Positions 24,036 to 35,587 of a stretch of DNA of 64,000 nucleotides are shown in pieces (position 1 is the stretch's first letter; each line of letters begins with the position of its first letter). Below the pieces are notes generated by a model. It saw only the letters and a list, made by a program, of their open reading frames with translations, had not been told where the DNA came from and made no database searches. Origin of the DNA: Henckelia pumila (lineage: Eukaryota; Streptophyta; Magnoliopsida; Lamiales; Gesneriaceae); assembly GCF_033568475.1 (NCBI RefSeq), contig NC_133120.1:26455425-26519424 (forward strand), in the 5' to 3' direction. Both the position numbers and the translations under genes were made by a program.

Positions 24036-25571
24036 CCACCCACCATTACTGCCAGCGCGGTTACATCTCCTAATCCGGAGTTTTCTCTTTGGGTTCATCC
24101 GGAGCATGTCCACCCCCCACCATAATCTCATTCATTGCTGCTTCTCGCACTTCTTTTAATGCTTGGATGACTCTCTACAAGACTTATGCCTCTCCCAGCC
24201 GGGGTCGCATCCTTCAACTTAAGGCACAAATTTCGAATCCTGTTAAGGGATCGAAATTCATTACCGATTTCTTGCAAGGAATCAAAGTCACGGTTGATAA
24301 CCTCGCTCTCATGGGTGTCTCTGTTGACTCCGAAGATCTCACTATCAAGGTCCTTCATGGTCTTGATGAAAACTACAAGGAATTATCCCACGCAATTCAG
24401 GCTAGGGATACCGCTATCTCTTTTGATGAACTACATGAGAAGCTTCTTAATTTTGAGGCTCATCTTGCTGCTACAACGTCGCCTCCCTCAGCCCCGCAAA
24501 CCATTGCCTTCATGATTTCTCGATCTGGCATTCCACATCTCGGTGGCACATCGTTGGCCTTCTCTCATTCTAGTAACGAGCAGCGGGGTCGAGAATATTG
24601 TGCCCCTTCAACGGCTTCTCCTCGCCAGCCAGCTGCCCCCTTCACTGTCCGGCCTTATCTTGGTCGTTGTCAGCTTTTTGGTGTCACTGGCCACTCTGCC
24701 AAATGCTGCCCTTCTTTTCAGTACACCCCGAAGTTGGCTCCTCCGTCCCGACCAGCCTATATTTCACTTCAAGCCCATACAGCTGCTGCCCCATCGCCCA
24801 CGCCGTCTCCCTCTAAATGGTTACTATACATTGGTGCTTCTCCCATGTCTCCACGGATCTAGCCAATCTGTCTCTCCATACTCCCTATGATGGTTCGGAC
24901 TCCATTGTTGTTGACAATGACATTGGTTTGTCCATTACACACACTGGGACCCTCACCTTTCCATCGTCATCTCAGTCTTTCTCACTATTTAATACTTTAT
25001 GTGTTCCCTATATGTGCAAGAATTTACTCTCAGTTTCTCAATTATGTCGCTCTAATAATGTTTATGTTACTTTTTTCTCTTCTTTTTTTTCATGTGAAGG
25101 ATCTTCTAACGGGGCCATCCTCTGTAGGGGACTTGTAATGATGGAATCTACACTTGGCCGCATCCACCGACCTGTTCTCCACCGCCCTTGGCTACCCTCA
25201 CCACTGCCTCCTCTCTGGCTTTGTGGCACTCTCGTCTTGGTCACCCCTCCCCAGATACTATCCATCATCTCGCGTCTTCTCTTACTTTACCGCTTTCGTC
25301 TAATTTTGTTTCGAACTTTTCTTCTAATTCTTGTCACATTAATATCAGTCATCGACTACGATTTTTTCATTATATTCTTACATCTTCATTTTCCCTTGAA
25401 TTAATTTTTTCGAATGTATAGACCTCACCTGTTCTCTCCATTAATGGTTACAAATACTACGTAATTTATATGGATCACTTCTCCTAATACATATGGTTCT
25501 ACCCCTTAAAACGTAAATCGGATGTCTTAACCATTTTCCCCACTTACAAAATATTTGTCGAAAATTACTTC

Positions 25572-25754
25572 TGTGACACCCCTATCCCACATGGGAAAAA
25601 TCAAGGATTTAAAATGAGTTCAAAATGGGCTACAATGGACTTCTATAGCAACTTGGGTTAATCATTTTCGTAAAGCGAGGACGAATAAGAAGTAGTTGCT
25701 ATAGAGGCCCATTGTGCAGTCGCGCTTGCACGGGCTTGGGCCCGGGGCGTGACA
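25572..25754 (+). mobile_element. 183-bp solo LTR, TRIM/SMART class
   Basis: The segment TGTGACACCCC ... GGGGCGTGACA is flanked by a perfect 5-bp duplication ACTTC (25567-25571 and 25755-25759). It interrupts integrase codons of copia I, and reading resumes after it. TG...CA ends, 5-bp duplication, small size and no coding capacity suggest a solo LTR of a terminal-repeat-in-miniature element. The interior has AAAGCGAGGACGAATAAGAA. A Cassandra-type identity (LTR with 5S-like promoter) is possible but unproven. Confidence 0.75.
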
Positions 25755-28030
25755 ACTTCCATAGAAAAATTATCTCCCTCTACACTAACAATGGTGGTGA
25801 ATTTCTTGCTCTCAAATCACTTTTAGAGCAATCATGCATTTCCCATCTTACCACTCCTCCCCACACTCCACAACACTATGGCTATGCTTAATGTCGGCAT
25901 CGCCATATTGTTGAAATTGGCCTCACACTTCTTCACCAAGCCTCTCTCCCATCCCTCTTCTGGCCCTATGCTTTTGCCACTGCCACTTACCTCATCAATC
26001 TCCTACCAAAATTCAACCTCTCTTTACTATCATCCTTTGAAAAACTTTTCAATCAACCTCCAAATATTACCAAACATCGGGTTTTTTGGGTGTCTCTGTT
26101 ACCCATGGTTACGCACGTATACCCATCACAAACTTGATCCTCGCTTCTCTGCCTGCATATTACTTGGCTACTCTCTAACTCAAAGTTCTTATATATGTTT
26201 TGATGTCTCCTATTCTAAAGTCTTTATCTCCCTTCATGTTCGCTTTGTTGAATCGTTCTTTCCCTATCTCACTTCCTCAGCCTCTGTCCCTCCTGTCCAT
26301 GAAACCGACCACCCTCCATCCGTTATCATCCCCATAGATACCACACCACCAACCCCCTCTTGCAAAAACAGCTCCGTGTCCTGGTGCATCCCCTGATCGG
26401 GTTCCTTCACCGGCGCCTACCGTCCCACTGGCTACTATCGCGCCCTCTTCTTCGCCCCAGAATCTGCACTCCATGACCACCCGCTCAAAAATAATATTTC
26501 CAAACCTAATCCTCATTTTTCTCTTGCTGCCACTAAACATGATGATCTGCTGGAACCAACATGTGTCTCCACGGCTCTTAAGTACCCTCAGTGGCGCTCT
26601 GCCATGTCCGCTGAATTTGATGCACTCATGCGGAACGACACTTGGGATTTTGTTCCTGATCATTCTTCTCAGAACTTGGTTGGCTGCAAGTGGGTCTTTC
26701 GCATAAAACAAAAGTTTGATGGTTCTATTGCCAAGGGTTTTCATCAATGACGTGGCATTGATTTCTTTGAAACATTCGTTCCTGTTGTTAAGCCGGTCAC
26801 ATGGTTGGCCTTTATGTCAGCTCGATGTGAATAACGCTTTTCTGCAAGGATTTCTCACTGAAGAATTCTTTACGGCTCAGCCTTCGGGTTTCATTGACAA
26901 GAATTTTCCGTCACATGTTTGCAAGTTAAATAAGGCTATCTATGGCCTCAAGCAGGCTCCTTGAGCCTGGTTTCAGGAGCAGCATTCGTTCCTACTGTGC
27001 ATAGGCTTTATTGCCTCTGGAGCTGACTCATCTCTCCTCATTTATCGACATGAGGGATGTACTGTGTATTTCTTGGTTTATGTGCATGACTTGATTATCA
27101 CTGGGAGTCACTTGTCTCTTGTTTATTCCATTGTCAAGCAACTGGCCATCCGTTTCTTTGTCAAAGATATGGGTTCCCTCTCGTTTTTTTTGGGTGTCAA
27201 AGTTCTTATTTCCTCGCATGGTCTTGTGCTTTCTCAACGGCACTATATTCTTGATATTTTTCAGCGGTTTAATATGTTGTCCTCCATGTCTGTAAGCACA
27301 CATCTTGACACCACTGGTTCCTTATCTCAGCATGATAGTGCTTTTCCTACTGACCCAACTAGGTAACGTCAAGCAATTGGCAGTCTTCAGTATCTTCTAC
27401 TCAATCGTCCTGATGTTGCCTTTGCTGTTAACCGCTTATCTCAGTTTATGCACTCTCCATATGAACTAAATTGGGGGGCCGTGAAACGTTTTCTAAGTTA
27501 TCTCCAAGGAACTCTTGACTATGGATTACATCTTTGTTCTTCTACTGCGCTGAATCTGTATGGTTTCACTGATGCAGATTGAGGTGAAAATCTTGATGAT
27601 TGTTTTTCTACTGAGGCTTATGTTATTTTCTATGCATCCAATCCTATTTCATTGAGTTCCAAGAAACAAAAATTTGTTGCTCGGTCCTCCACTGAAGCAG
27701 AGTATCGAGCTGTAGCTTTTGGGGTTGCTGAGATTTCATGGCTCTGCTCCCTCTTGGCCGAGCAGGGATTTTCTTCACTGTTCATTCCTACTTTGTATAG
27801 TCATGACAATCTTGGAACGACATATCTTTGTGCTATTCTTGTATTTCATTCAAGGATGAAACATATTGCTTTGGATTACCACTTTGTACGGGAACTTGTA
27901 CAGTCAAAGAAATTAAGAATCTCTCATGTTTCATCTGCAGATCAGCTTGCGGATGCCTTGATAAACCGTTACCTAGATCTCGGCTAAAAATTTATTATTA
28001 AAGATTGGTGTTTCTTCGGCACATCCATCT

Positions 28031-28040
28031 TGAGGGGGAA
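28031..28040 (+). other. Polypurine tract (copia I)
   Basis: TGAGGGGGAA lies immediately before the 3' LTR start TGTTAACTAA at 28041. Confidence 0.85.
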
Positions 28041-29089
28041 TGTTAACTAAATATTCTGTGTAATTCTTGTTTGACCCATTAATTAATTTGTGAAATTAAT
28101 TTATCATTTAAGCTATTAAAAATTTTAATGATGAGTCTCGGTGAATTAAAGCCTCATAAAGCTACAGGAACTGCAAAGAAGTGGTCAGCAACTTCCAAGA
28201 CCCATAATGCAAGTAATGGGATGTTAGAGTTGGGCACTCAGGGAACCGGCTCGACTCTTGAAGAACCAACCAAGCAGAGAAAGAGAAAACCGAGTCAAAA
28301 TAGTTGCAAGTAGTGGAATGGGGGAGTTGGACACTTGGGAAATTAGCTCGACTCTCGAGGAACAAAGTAGAGAAAGAGGAGAAGACCAAGTCAAAATAGT
28401 TACAAGTAGTGGGATGGTGGACTCGAGGAACCAGGCTGACTAAGTCAAAGCAGTTAAGAGTTAGTGGGGCAGTTAGTGGGCCTGTTAGTGCTACAAGTAG
28501 TAGGCTAATAGAGGTGAGCATTTGAGGAACTGACTCGAGAACCAACATATAAAAAAGATACACAAAGGCTTTCATGCAAAACAAAAAGGATACACAACCA
28601 ACATTCACAACAAAACTTCAAGCTCGAAAAACTCTGAATCCTTCAGCATATTTTCTACATATTTTCGCATATTCATCTTCATATTTTTCAGAATTTTCAG
28701 TGCACGTGTTTATCAATATTTGCTAGTTCCTCGAACTATCCAGTAGCTTATTTTTTCTGTTTTGATGACAAAAATTTGACATTTTCAAGTTTATAGTAGC
28801 AAAGTCAATATTTTGATTGTTATTAGGACTTTTTCTTCAATATTTCTTTAAAAGTTAGATTTTTATTTTCATTTTTGCACGTGAGTGCCTGTCTCACCTG
28901 AAACCCACACAAAATTTGCCAATTTTTATGTGCAAACAATTCAAAAAGATTTGTTAGATTATATCTTTTTATATCTTAGTTTAAATTAGGAGTTTATCCG
29001 TGCTTATCAAGTCGTGATAGACATCTTATTCAATTGTACATATACATTACCTTGTGATCAATAACAATCATTCATTCTCAAACTCTATT
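28041..29089 (+). repeat. 3' LTR of copia I, split by solo LTR H0
   Basis: Positions 28041-28067 and 28944-29089 together align with the 5' LTR (19929-20101). The gap between them is H0 and its target duplication. The LTR is followed by GTAGG, the element's target duplication. Confidence 0.88.
28068..28938 (+). mobile_element. Solo LTR H0 of the H family
   Basis: This 871-bp LTR starts TGTTTGACCC, ends GTGCAAACA, and is flanked by ATTCT (28063-28067) and ATTCA (28939-28943), a 5-bp duplication with one change. It aligns with the H LTR at 58246-59106. It has three tandem units of about 96 bp (28209, 28306, and a shortened one at 28402) where the other LTRs have one or two. The ORFs on either strand here have no recognisable product. 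Confidence 0.85.
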
Positions 29090-29228
29090 GTAGGGAGACG
29101 TCGAGCCAAGGAGCATTGGATCTGGCATCTGGGATTGGAGGAAGGATTGACAAGAATTATGTTCTCTCGACCTTAACCAAAACTAAAATGGTTCGTATTC
29201 TGATGCATGTGAAAGGAGAACTTTCAAA

Positions 29229-30127
29229 TCAGGACCTTATAGGACAAATGTGAAAGGAGCACCCTGAATCCAGTATCCATTCGTGGTTTTGATCACCTTT
29301 ACAAACCACCAATACTTCTGCTGAGTCATATCCATCTAAAGCTACGGCCAGAGTACAATCATCTTTTGGTTTCTCATGTTTCTTCCCTTTTCTTTTAGGA
29401 CAATCTCTCCTAAGATGCCCAACCTTATGACATGCAAAGCACTTTATATTCCCCAAATTTCTGTTCTGGTATCTTCCTTGACTCTTCGATCTTGATTTTT
29501 GTCTATATTTCCCATTGAATTTCATCTTATCATTACTGCCCCTTACCCCTCTCCATGTGATTCAGTGTTTGTGTTTGACTTTCTCTGAATTTCCTTGGAT
29601 TGAATATCCGACATAACTTCTTCCAAAGTTATCGTCTGTTCTCTTCGATAGAGAAGTGCATCCCTAAAGTTTTCATAGGCTTTAGGAAGTGCATTCAGAA
29701 GTATCAAAGCCCGATCTTCATCCTCAAGCTTTACTTCTATATTCTCCAAGTCATCCAATATATTGATGAATTCTTCGATCTGCTCTTCAAGTTTCTTATC
29801 ATCCTTTATCACAAAGTAATACAACCTTTGATTCATGTACAAAAGGTTAGCCAGGGATTTCTTCATGTATAAATTCTCAAGTTTAAGCCACATAGCCGCA
29901 ACAGACTCTACTCTTGCCACCTCTCGAAGAGGTCTATCACACAGACAGAGAATTATCAAACTGTGTGCTTTCTCGAGCAATTAATCTTTGTTCTTGATAT
30001 CATTAGACATATAATCCTTCTTCTCAAGGGCTTCTACCAAACCTTGTTGTATCAGGATTTCTCGCATCTTGATCCTACAGAGCGAGAAATCGTTCTTGCC
30101 AGTAAACTTCTCAATATCAAATTTCAT
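29229..30127 (-). pseudogene. Copia gag-protease fragment (element G)
   Basis: Gag starts at 30127 (MKFDIEKFTGKNDFSL). An in-frame TAA at 29981-29983 ends the first 48 codons, and the frame continues to 29543 with ATMWLKLE-type Gag helices (MWLKLENLYMKKSLANLL, TLEEVMSDIQSKE). A frameshift follows, then a zinc knuckle CFACHKVGHLRRDC near 29440 and protease WILDSGCSFHIC near 29270, after which it is lost. The catalytic aspartate of protease is present, but the enzyme is cut off. Confidence 0.85.
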
Positions 30128-30150
30128 TTATCCCACCATCTTTGTTTAGT

Positions 30151-30169
30151 TTCCCACAGACGGCGCCAC
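30151..30169 (-). other. Primer binding site (copia G)
   Basis: The minus strand reads GTGGCGCCGTCTGTGGGAA directly after the LTR end. This is a known plant retroelement PBS type that is not initiator-Met. It differs from all other PBS in this window. Confidence 0.75.
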
Positions 30170-30170
30170 T

Positions 30171-30983
30171 TGTTAGGAATCAATAAGAAAACAAACTCGA
30201 TATTCCAATAATTACCAGACAAACACACGCAAAAAACTCAAGAACACAATCCCAGATAAAACCGCACAACACAGATCAAAACACCAACTCACGCAAAAAA
30301 GATTAAACGACACAAGTATTTTACGTGGTTCGGCAATGAATTTGCCTACGTCAACGGGAGAGCAACACAACCACTTTATTAATCACGAACAAGAGAAAAA
30401 ACCAAAACTCAAATTAGAGCTTGTTACAATTCAGATCAGAAAACTCTAACGCTAGATACAGACTCAATTCAAGCTTTAAATCCTTGAATTTTCCCGTCAC
30501 AATCTACGCCCCAGTTCTTTCTTCTGAATTCTCTCTTCTCTTCTCTCTCAAACTCTTTTATGAAGATTGAAGAATTTTATTTTTTGTTATGTTTGTTACG
30601 GTCAGCTTCTATCTGCTTATATATGAAAATACATAGAATTTCTTCTTGGACTTTAGGTCAACAACTTACTACGGCCCAATCTTAAAGTCAACATAGTTTA
30701 ACCCGATAAGTCCTCCTACATCAGTCTGATTTGTTCTCATCCTTTGATCTTCCTTCAAGCTTCACTCCAGCTTTACGAACAATTCATCTTACTTCTAACC
30801 AAGTCCTAATACTCGATCAACCAATCTTCATGAACTCATCCGAAGAGATCATCTGCCCATAGACTTCGATCTGATCCCAGTATTCGATCTTACCATAAAC
30901 TCATCTGATCACTGAGCTCATTTGATCTCTACTCTTTGATCTGATATTTCCCAGTCTAGCTGATAGAAGCAAACTTCAAAACA
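30171..30983 (-). repeat. 5' LTR of copia G
   Basis: About 813 bp, from TGTTAGGAATC at the PBS side to an AAAACA end at 30983. It contains TACGTGGTTCGGCAATG, a word common in plant copia LTRs. The outer boundary is set where H-family LTR sequence resumes. Confidence 0.7.
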
Positions 30984-31219
30984 AACATTTGTCATTTTCA
31001 AGTTTTAGTAGCAAAGTTAAGATTTTCGATTGCTATTAAGAATTTCCCTTCGTTATTTTTTATGTTCTTTAGCGTTAAACCGGAGAGACCGAGACCGACA
31101 GTGGAACCGGGACTCGTAATAATTTTTTATAGAAGTTAGATTTTTCTTTTTCTTTTATTTTTCACTTTTGGCACGATCCGTGCCTGGCACACATGCACAC
31201 AAAAAATTCAAGCCAAACA
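30984..31219 (+). repeat. H-family LTR1, 3' part
   Basis: This matches the last 236 bp of LTR3: GTAGCAAAGTTAAGATTTTC, GGAACCGGGACTCGTAATA, and the end AGCCAAACA at 31219. Its left part is lost beyond the copia G insertion. Confidence 0.8.
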
Positions 31220-31220
31220 A

Positions 31221-31997
31221 ATGGCACTCCTGGTGGGACCAATGTCGTTGAAGACCAAAGGAAGCATTAACGAAGGAGGTGAAAATTTTTTTGCACATGA
31301 AAAAGAGTTCGAGGAACCACTAGAACATTATGGATCAGAAAGTGCGAGGATCTATTCAGTACATCTTGATTCCATCAGCTCTAAGGAACTAGAGATGATG
31401 GAAATCATGTTGAACACCATGGGACACATGCTAGAGGCGAGTGAAATGATGTTAACCACTATGAGTTACACCAGGGAGGAGATAAGGAAGATCAAATCAA
31501 ATGGGAGTTCCCCAGCAGGCGATACCCGTATCTTAGTATATATCAATGAAGAGAATGATGTTGATCGATGTACTCCACTTCACAAAAGAAAAGAAGAAGT
31601 GTGGAAAATAACTCCTAAAAAACTGAAGTATAACAGTAAGATTCCAGTTTTTCAACATTTTTTTGTAATTAACCAAAAGTGTTCTGCAGGACTACGTAAA
31701 ACCATCAATCAAGCAAATACTTTTATGAATGCTCAGGGGGCACCATATTCCCCTCAGCCTTTTCTTATCACACAATTCATGTATAGGTACAAAAGAAAGT
31801 ACAAGGGGGTGTATCAGGGAACCATGGCTCGAAGGTCAAGGAGCCATTCAGGTCCAAGGGAAACCATGGCTCATGGGCCAAGGAACAATTCCTATCACTG
31901 TGGAACTATGACATCAAATAACTGGTCATATATACTAGAAGGAACCATGGCTCGAGGGCCACAAAGTGATACTTACCAACAAAGGAACAACACTTAA
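31221..31997 (+). CDS. Unrecognised ORF of H-family internal region 1
   Basis: This is a 258-codon open frame with no domain that I recognise. The nominal ATG (31221) overlaps the PBS-like word TGGCACTCCTGGTGGGACC, so a later ATG such as the one in GPMSLKTKGS (31242) is more likely. It has an acidic N-terminal helix-like region (LDSISSKELEMMEIMLNTM), a middle with PVFQHFFVINQK, and a C-terminus with three repeats of a TMARG or TMAHGP motif (DNA ACCATGGCTC at 31822, 31862 and 31944). The same ORF recurs, broken, at 57342. It may be a captured host or retroviral-like sequence. Confidence 0.5.
   Translation: MALLVGPMSLKTKGSINEGGENFFAHEKEFEEPLEHYGSESARIYSVHLDSISSKELEMMEIMLNTMGHMLEASEMMLTTMSYTREEIRKIKSNGSSPAGDTRILVYINEENDVDRCTPLHKRKEEVWKITPKKLKYNSKIPVFQHFFVINQKCSAGLRKTINQANTFMNAQGAPYSPQPFLITQFMYRYKRKYKGVYQGTMARRSRSHSGPRETMAHGPRNNSYHCGTMTSNNWSYILEGTMARGPQSDTYQQRNNT
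31222..31240 (+). other. PBS-like sequence (H copy 1)
   Basis: TGGCACTCCTGGTGGGACC lies two bases after LTR1. The second copy reads TGGAACGCCCGATGGGACC at 57343. The position suits a primer site. I cannot name the tRNA with certainty. Confidence 0.6.
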
Positions 31998-32112
31998 GAA
32001 TCAAGGAACATTGTTTCACCAACATAATGGTCATCTGGGTCAAAATCTCGTGGAAAAATCAAGTCAAATGATGGTATTATATCCAAGCATATTGGCCCGT
32101 TGGGCCAAAAGC

Positions 32113-32124
32113 CTACGGGGGGAA
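32113..32124 (+). other. Polypurine tract (H copy 1)
   Basis: CTACGGGGGGAA precedes a T-run and LTR2. The copy in H2 is CTGCGGGGGGAA at 58232-58243. Confidence 0.75.
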
Positions 32125-32126
32125 TT

Positions 32127-32369
32127 TTTTTGACCTATAAATTAATTTGTGCCATTGATTTATCATTTAATCAATTAAGAATTTTAGTGAAAAAGATCTA
32201 TGTATTAAAGTCCAAGAAGGCTACAAGAACTATGAAAAATTGGTCAACAACTTCCAAGAATCACAATGCAAATAGTGGGATGGTGAAGTTGGGCACTCGG
32301 GGAACCTTCGGCACTAGAGGAACCAAGCTAAGAAAGAGAGAGAGGAAGACCAAGTCAAAGTAGTTAAGA
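32127..32369 (+). repeat. H-family LTR2, left part
   Basis: The LTR starts TTTTTGACCTATAAATTAAT and runs to TAAGA (32365-32369), where gypsy P begins. It holds one 97-bp unit (32269-32365) of the repeat that is present two to three times in LTR3 and H0. It continues at 56942. Confidence 0.85.
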
Positions 32370-33707
32370 TGTAGTGACCCTTACCCGAATCACCTACTAA
32401 ACAGAACTTATGCATGCAATTAACTTAATAAAACAGATATCAGAATAAAACTGCGGAATCCAATAACATTATACAATCCCAAGTAAAGAAATCTGTAATT
32501 ATCCAATAATATACAACCAAATCGAATAGCTGTATAAACCCGAACAACAGTAATAAAACCTAGACGAAGCTCCTGCTGGCCAACCACTGACTAGCCCCTC
32601 CTGGATCTACCCTCCTCGTCCAATCGCAAACCTGCCCCATGGAATAGGGTGTCCAAAAAATACAGAGTACGAGACGTGAGCATAAAACGCTCAGTGCGAG
32701 AGTATGAGTATACATGCATGCAAAGTGAACTCCCTATAGACTCGAGGTCAAGGATCAGATAACAGAGACAGACCGGGCCCTGGTATGTAGCACGCTGTGC
32801 CGTCGCTTCAGGAGGTGGCTCCCATACCGAGATAACTGTGGATACGCCGGACCCAAATCGATGGAAGTCCATCCACTAACAGGATAGGGTACAACCCTAC
32901 TACAGACATCTCGAAGGAGATACAGCAAGATGCAAATGAATGCAGCATAATATCATGGCATATAAATCATGCAGTCACGTAATACATGCATACTCAGTTA
33001 GGATATCTCGAACAGTACTTTCGTACCTCAATACAGTGCAAGCTCTACCAACTCTAGGTCCACGCCTATAGTCTGCTCTACACTGCCAAATGATACTACT
33101 ATCATTAAAGCGCCCTAAAAGCCTTAACTAAGCTATAGCATACTCCTAAATATTTATAGGGAGCAAAAGCTATACCTTCGTCCGTCGTTAGCACTTTGAT
33201 GTCGATGCCTCCAGAACTTGGGCACAACTCCGCTACGACTATCGAACGTCTAGACGACTCCCGGTTCAAGCCTAGGAAGGCTAGAACAACTCGAATATGA
33301 CTAGAAATAGGGAGGAAATCCGGAATTGGCAAGGAGAAATGAAGCCTCGGCCTTTTATTTATAGACAACGATCGGAGCCTCCGATCCTCGATCGGAACGT
33401 CCGAACTTCGATCGGAACGTCCGATCCTGCCATCGGAGCTTCCGAAGATCCTGATCTGCCACGTGTCAAAATATCACTTGTTGACTCCAGATAGGGGTGA
33501 TCGGAGCCTCCGGTCCTGATCGGAGCTTCCGATCCAGCCACACGTCATGGATGACGTAATATCATCGGTGCCTCCGATCCTCATCGGAGCTTCCGATCCC
33601 GATCGGAGCTTCCGATCGTCCCTTCGGAGCTTCCGATCCGTCCAATCCCCAATTTATTTAATTAGCATTAATACTCTAATTACTCAATTAGGGTTCGGGC
33701 TACTACA
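32370..33707 (-). repeat. 3' LTR of gypsy P
   Basis: This 1338-bp LTR reads TGTAGTGACCC ... GGGCTACTACA on the plus strand. On the minus strand the U3 holds palindromic CGGAAGCTCCGAT units (33363-33645) upstream of a TATA-like TATAAATAAA (33354-33363). Short ORFs on both strands are shared by every LTR of the family and are noncoding. Confidence 0.92.
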
Positions 33708-33722
33708 TTCTCCCCCACTTAA
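33708..33722 (-). other. Polypurine tract (gypsy P)
   Basis: The minus strand reads TTAAGTGGGGGAGAA just before the 3' LTR, identical to the M site at 52541-52555. Confidence 0.85.
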
Positions 33723-33842
33723 GATATTTCGTCCTCGAAAACAGATCTTAAGTACCGAATGCAAATACAGAAATCAGATACATTCTTTATTCAAATCAAA
33801 CGTTTACAGAGTTTGCAACTGAATACAACTTAAAGAATGAAA

Positions 33843-35587
33843 TCAAAACAACTCAAGATGGTCTTTACGCATCCTGTCCTCAAGCTCCCAAGTAGCTTCC
33901 TCAGTGCCTCGGCGCTGCCACTGAACTAAAACCAAAGGAATGACTTTGTTCCGTAAAACCTTATCCTTATAATCAAGGATGCGAAAAGGTTTCTCAACAT
34001 AAGTCAAATCCTTGTCTACCTGAACCTCAGATCGCTGCAGAATATGAGATTCATCCGCCACATACCGTCGCAACAGAGATACGTGGAACACGTCGTGAAT
34101 GCTGGATAGATGCGGTGGCAATGCTAGTCGATAAGCCAAATCGCCAATACTCTCCAAGATTTCAAACGGACCGATAAATCTGGGAGACAACTTGCCCTTA
34201 AGGCCAAATCTGAGAATCTTGCGGAAAGGTGACACTCTCAGAAACACTTTCTCCCCGACCTCGAACTGCAAGGGCCTACGCTTGATATTAGCATAGCTGG
34301 CCTGACGATCCTGTGCAGTCTTAATCCGTTTCTTGATCTGATCAACAATGTCTATCGCCTGCTGGATAAACTCCGGTCCTTCAGCCTGTCTCTCCCCCAC
34401 TTCTTCCCAGAAGAGTGGAGTACGACAACGTCGCCCATACAACGCCTCAAAAGGTGCCATCCCAATACTAGTGTGATAGCTGTTGTTGTAAGCGAACTCG
34501 ATCAACGACAAATGATCCTGCCAGGCTGAACCAAAATCCATGACGCACGCTCTAAGCATATCCTCTAACGTACGGATAGTGCGCTCTGACTGACCATCAG
34601 TCTCTGGATGATAGGCGGTACTCAAACTGAGAGTAGTACCCATCGCACGCTGAACACTCCCCCAGAATCTAGAAGTAAACCTGGGGTCCCGATCGCTGAC
34701 AATGCTCACAGGCACTCCATGAAGTCGGACGATCTCCTGAATGTACAACCGAGCCATACGATCCACATTGTACTCCCGGCTATAGGCAATGAAATGCGCT
34801 GACTTGGTGAGTCGGTCCACCACCACCCAGATAGCATCACAGTTCCTCGGGGATACTGGCAAATGGGTCACAAAGTCCATAGTGATAAACTCTCATTTTC
34901 ATTCAGGAATAGGCAGACTGTGAAGCAATCCTCCAGGTCGTCGGTGCTCTGCCTTGACCTGTTGACACACCAAACATCTCGAAACAAACTGATAAACAAT
35001 GCGTTTCATTCCCTTCCACCAGAAACGAGTACGTAGGTCCTTGTACATCTTGTTGCTCCCAGGATGAATACTCAACTTAGTACGATGTGCCTGAGATAAA
35101 ATATCCTCTCGCAACTCTTCATCCTGTGAAATCACAAGCCTACCAGACAAACACAGAAAGCCATCTGACTGATAATGAAATCCAGACGAGCTACCCTCGT
35201 TAGCTAGACGAGCTAAACGCTGGGTCTTCGAATAAGACATCTGAGCATCTCGGATCCGCGAATACAAGGCTGGCTCAGATAATATCGCAAACATCTGGAT
35301 ACTCTGCATACCTTTCTTATGCTTGAAGGTATAACATGAAGTACAACAGTCACTGATCGCACTGGACATCGAACAAGTCTGAAGTGCGGATAGTCGCACC
35401 TTGCGACTCAAAGCATCAGCGGTGAGATTAGCAGCTCCCGGATGGTACTTAATCTCGCAATCATAGTCCTTAAGCAAGTCCATCCAACGTCTCTGTCTCA
35501 TGTTCAATTCTGCCCGAGTGAACAAATACTTGAGACTCTTATGGTCGGTGAAGATCTCAAATTTCTCGCCATACAGATAATGACGCC
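33843..35587 (-). pseudogene. Gypsy P pol C-terminal part (RNase H end, integrase)
   Basis: The frame enters at [20 protein letters not shown] (RNase H), then the integrase HHCC finger ([12 protein letters not shown]...CLVCQQVK), core ([35 protein letters not shown]) and a chromodomain-like tail ([17 protein letters not shown]). Two TGA stops close together at about 34884-34895 replace two TGG (Trp) codons that are intact in Q and M. Element Q cuts the gene at 35587. It would be part of a polyprotein that copies and inserts element DNA in the nucleus. Confidence 0.88.

Larger units (their letters stand above)
20179..27987 (+). pseudogene. Copia gag-pol of element I, degenerate
   Basis: Gag starts at 20179 (MASLVAAVHLTATPSL), is cut by L at 20367, and resumes at 24044. 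It includes PVKGSKFITDFLQGIKVTVD and a knuckle with one cysteine lost (CQLFGVTGHSAKCC). Protease (WLLYIGAS) is mutated near 24818. The integrase has the pre-integrase zinc motif (LWHSRLGHPSPDTIHH, 25218) and core up to 26300 with a solo LTR inside. RT runs 26590-27400 with [21 protein letters not shown] and a YVHD instead of YVDD catalytic motif (27079-27090). RNase H is 27640-27987 (SSTEAEYRAVAFG). Several stops and shifts occur. Confidence 0.85.
19929..29089 (+). mobile_element. Copia element I, old and multiply interrupted
   Basis: This Ty1/copia element has short LTRs (about 173-176 bp) and a perfect 5-bp target duplication GTAGG (19924-19928 and 29090-29094). In order it holds 5' LTR, PBS, gag, protease, integrase, RT, RNase H, PPT and 3' LTR. 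It carries three later insertions: hAT-like L (20367-24035), a 183-bp TRIM-like solo LTR (25572-25754) and solo LTR H0 (28068-28938). Without them it is about 4.4 kb. Coding regions have many stops and frameshifts, so it is old and inactive. Confidence 0.9.
29095..30983 (-). mobile_element. Copia element G, 5' fragment
   Basis: This is the minus-strand 5' end of another copia element: LTR (30171-30983), PBS, gag and the start of protease, then loss of similarity left of about 29229. The LTR is embedded in H-family LTR1, which resumes at 30984, so G was inserted there. Its integrase, RT and 3' LTR are not found in the window. The stretch 29095-29228 repeats a TGTGAAAGGAG word (29186 and 29250) and may be scrambled protease sequence. 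Confidence 0.75.

Noticed and set aside
32591..33368. ORFs with the repeated MDFHRFGSGVSTVISVWE and SINRRPRLHF starts, seen in five places
   Set aside because: They recur only because the same gypsy LTR occurs five times. The frames differ in length between copies and show no domain.
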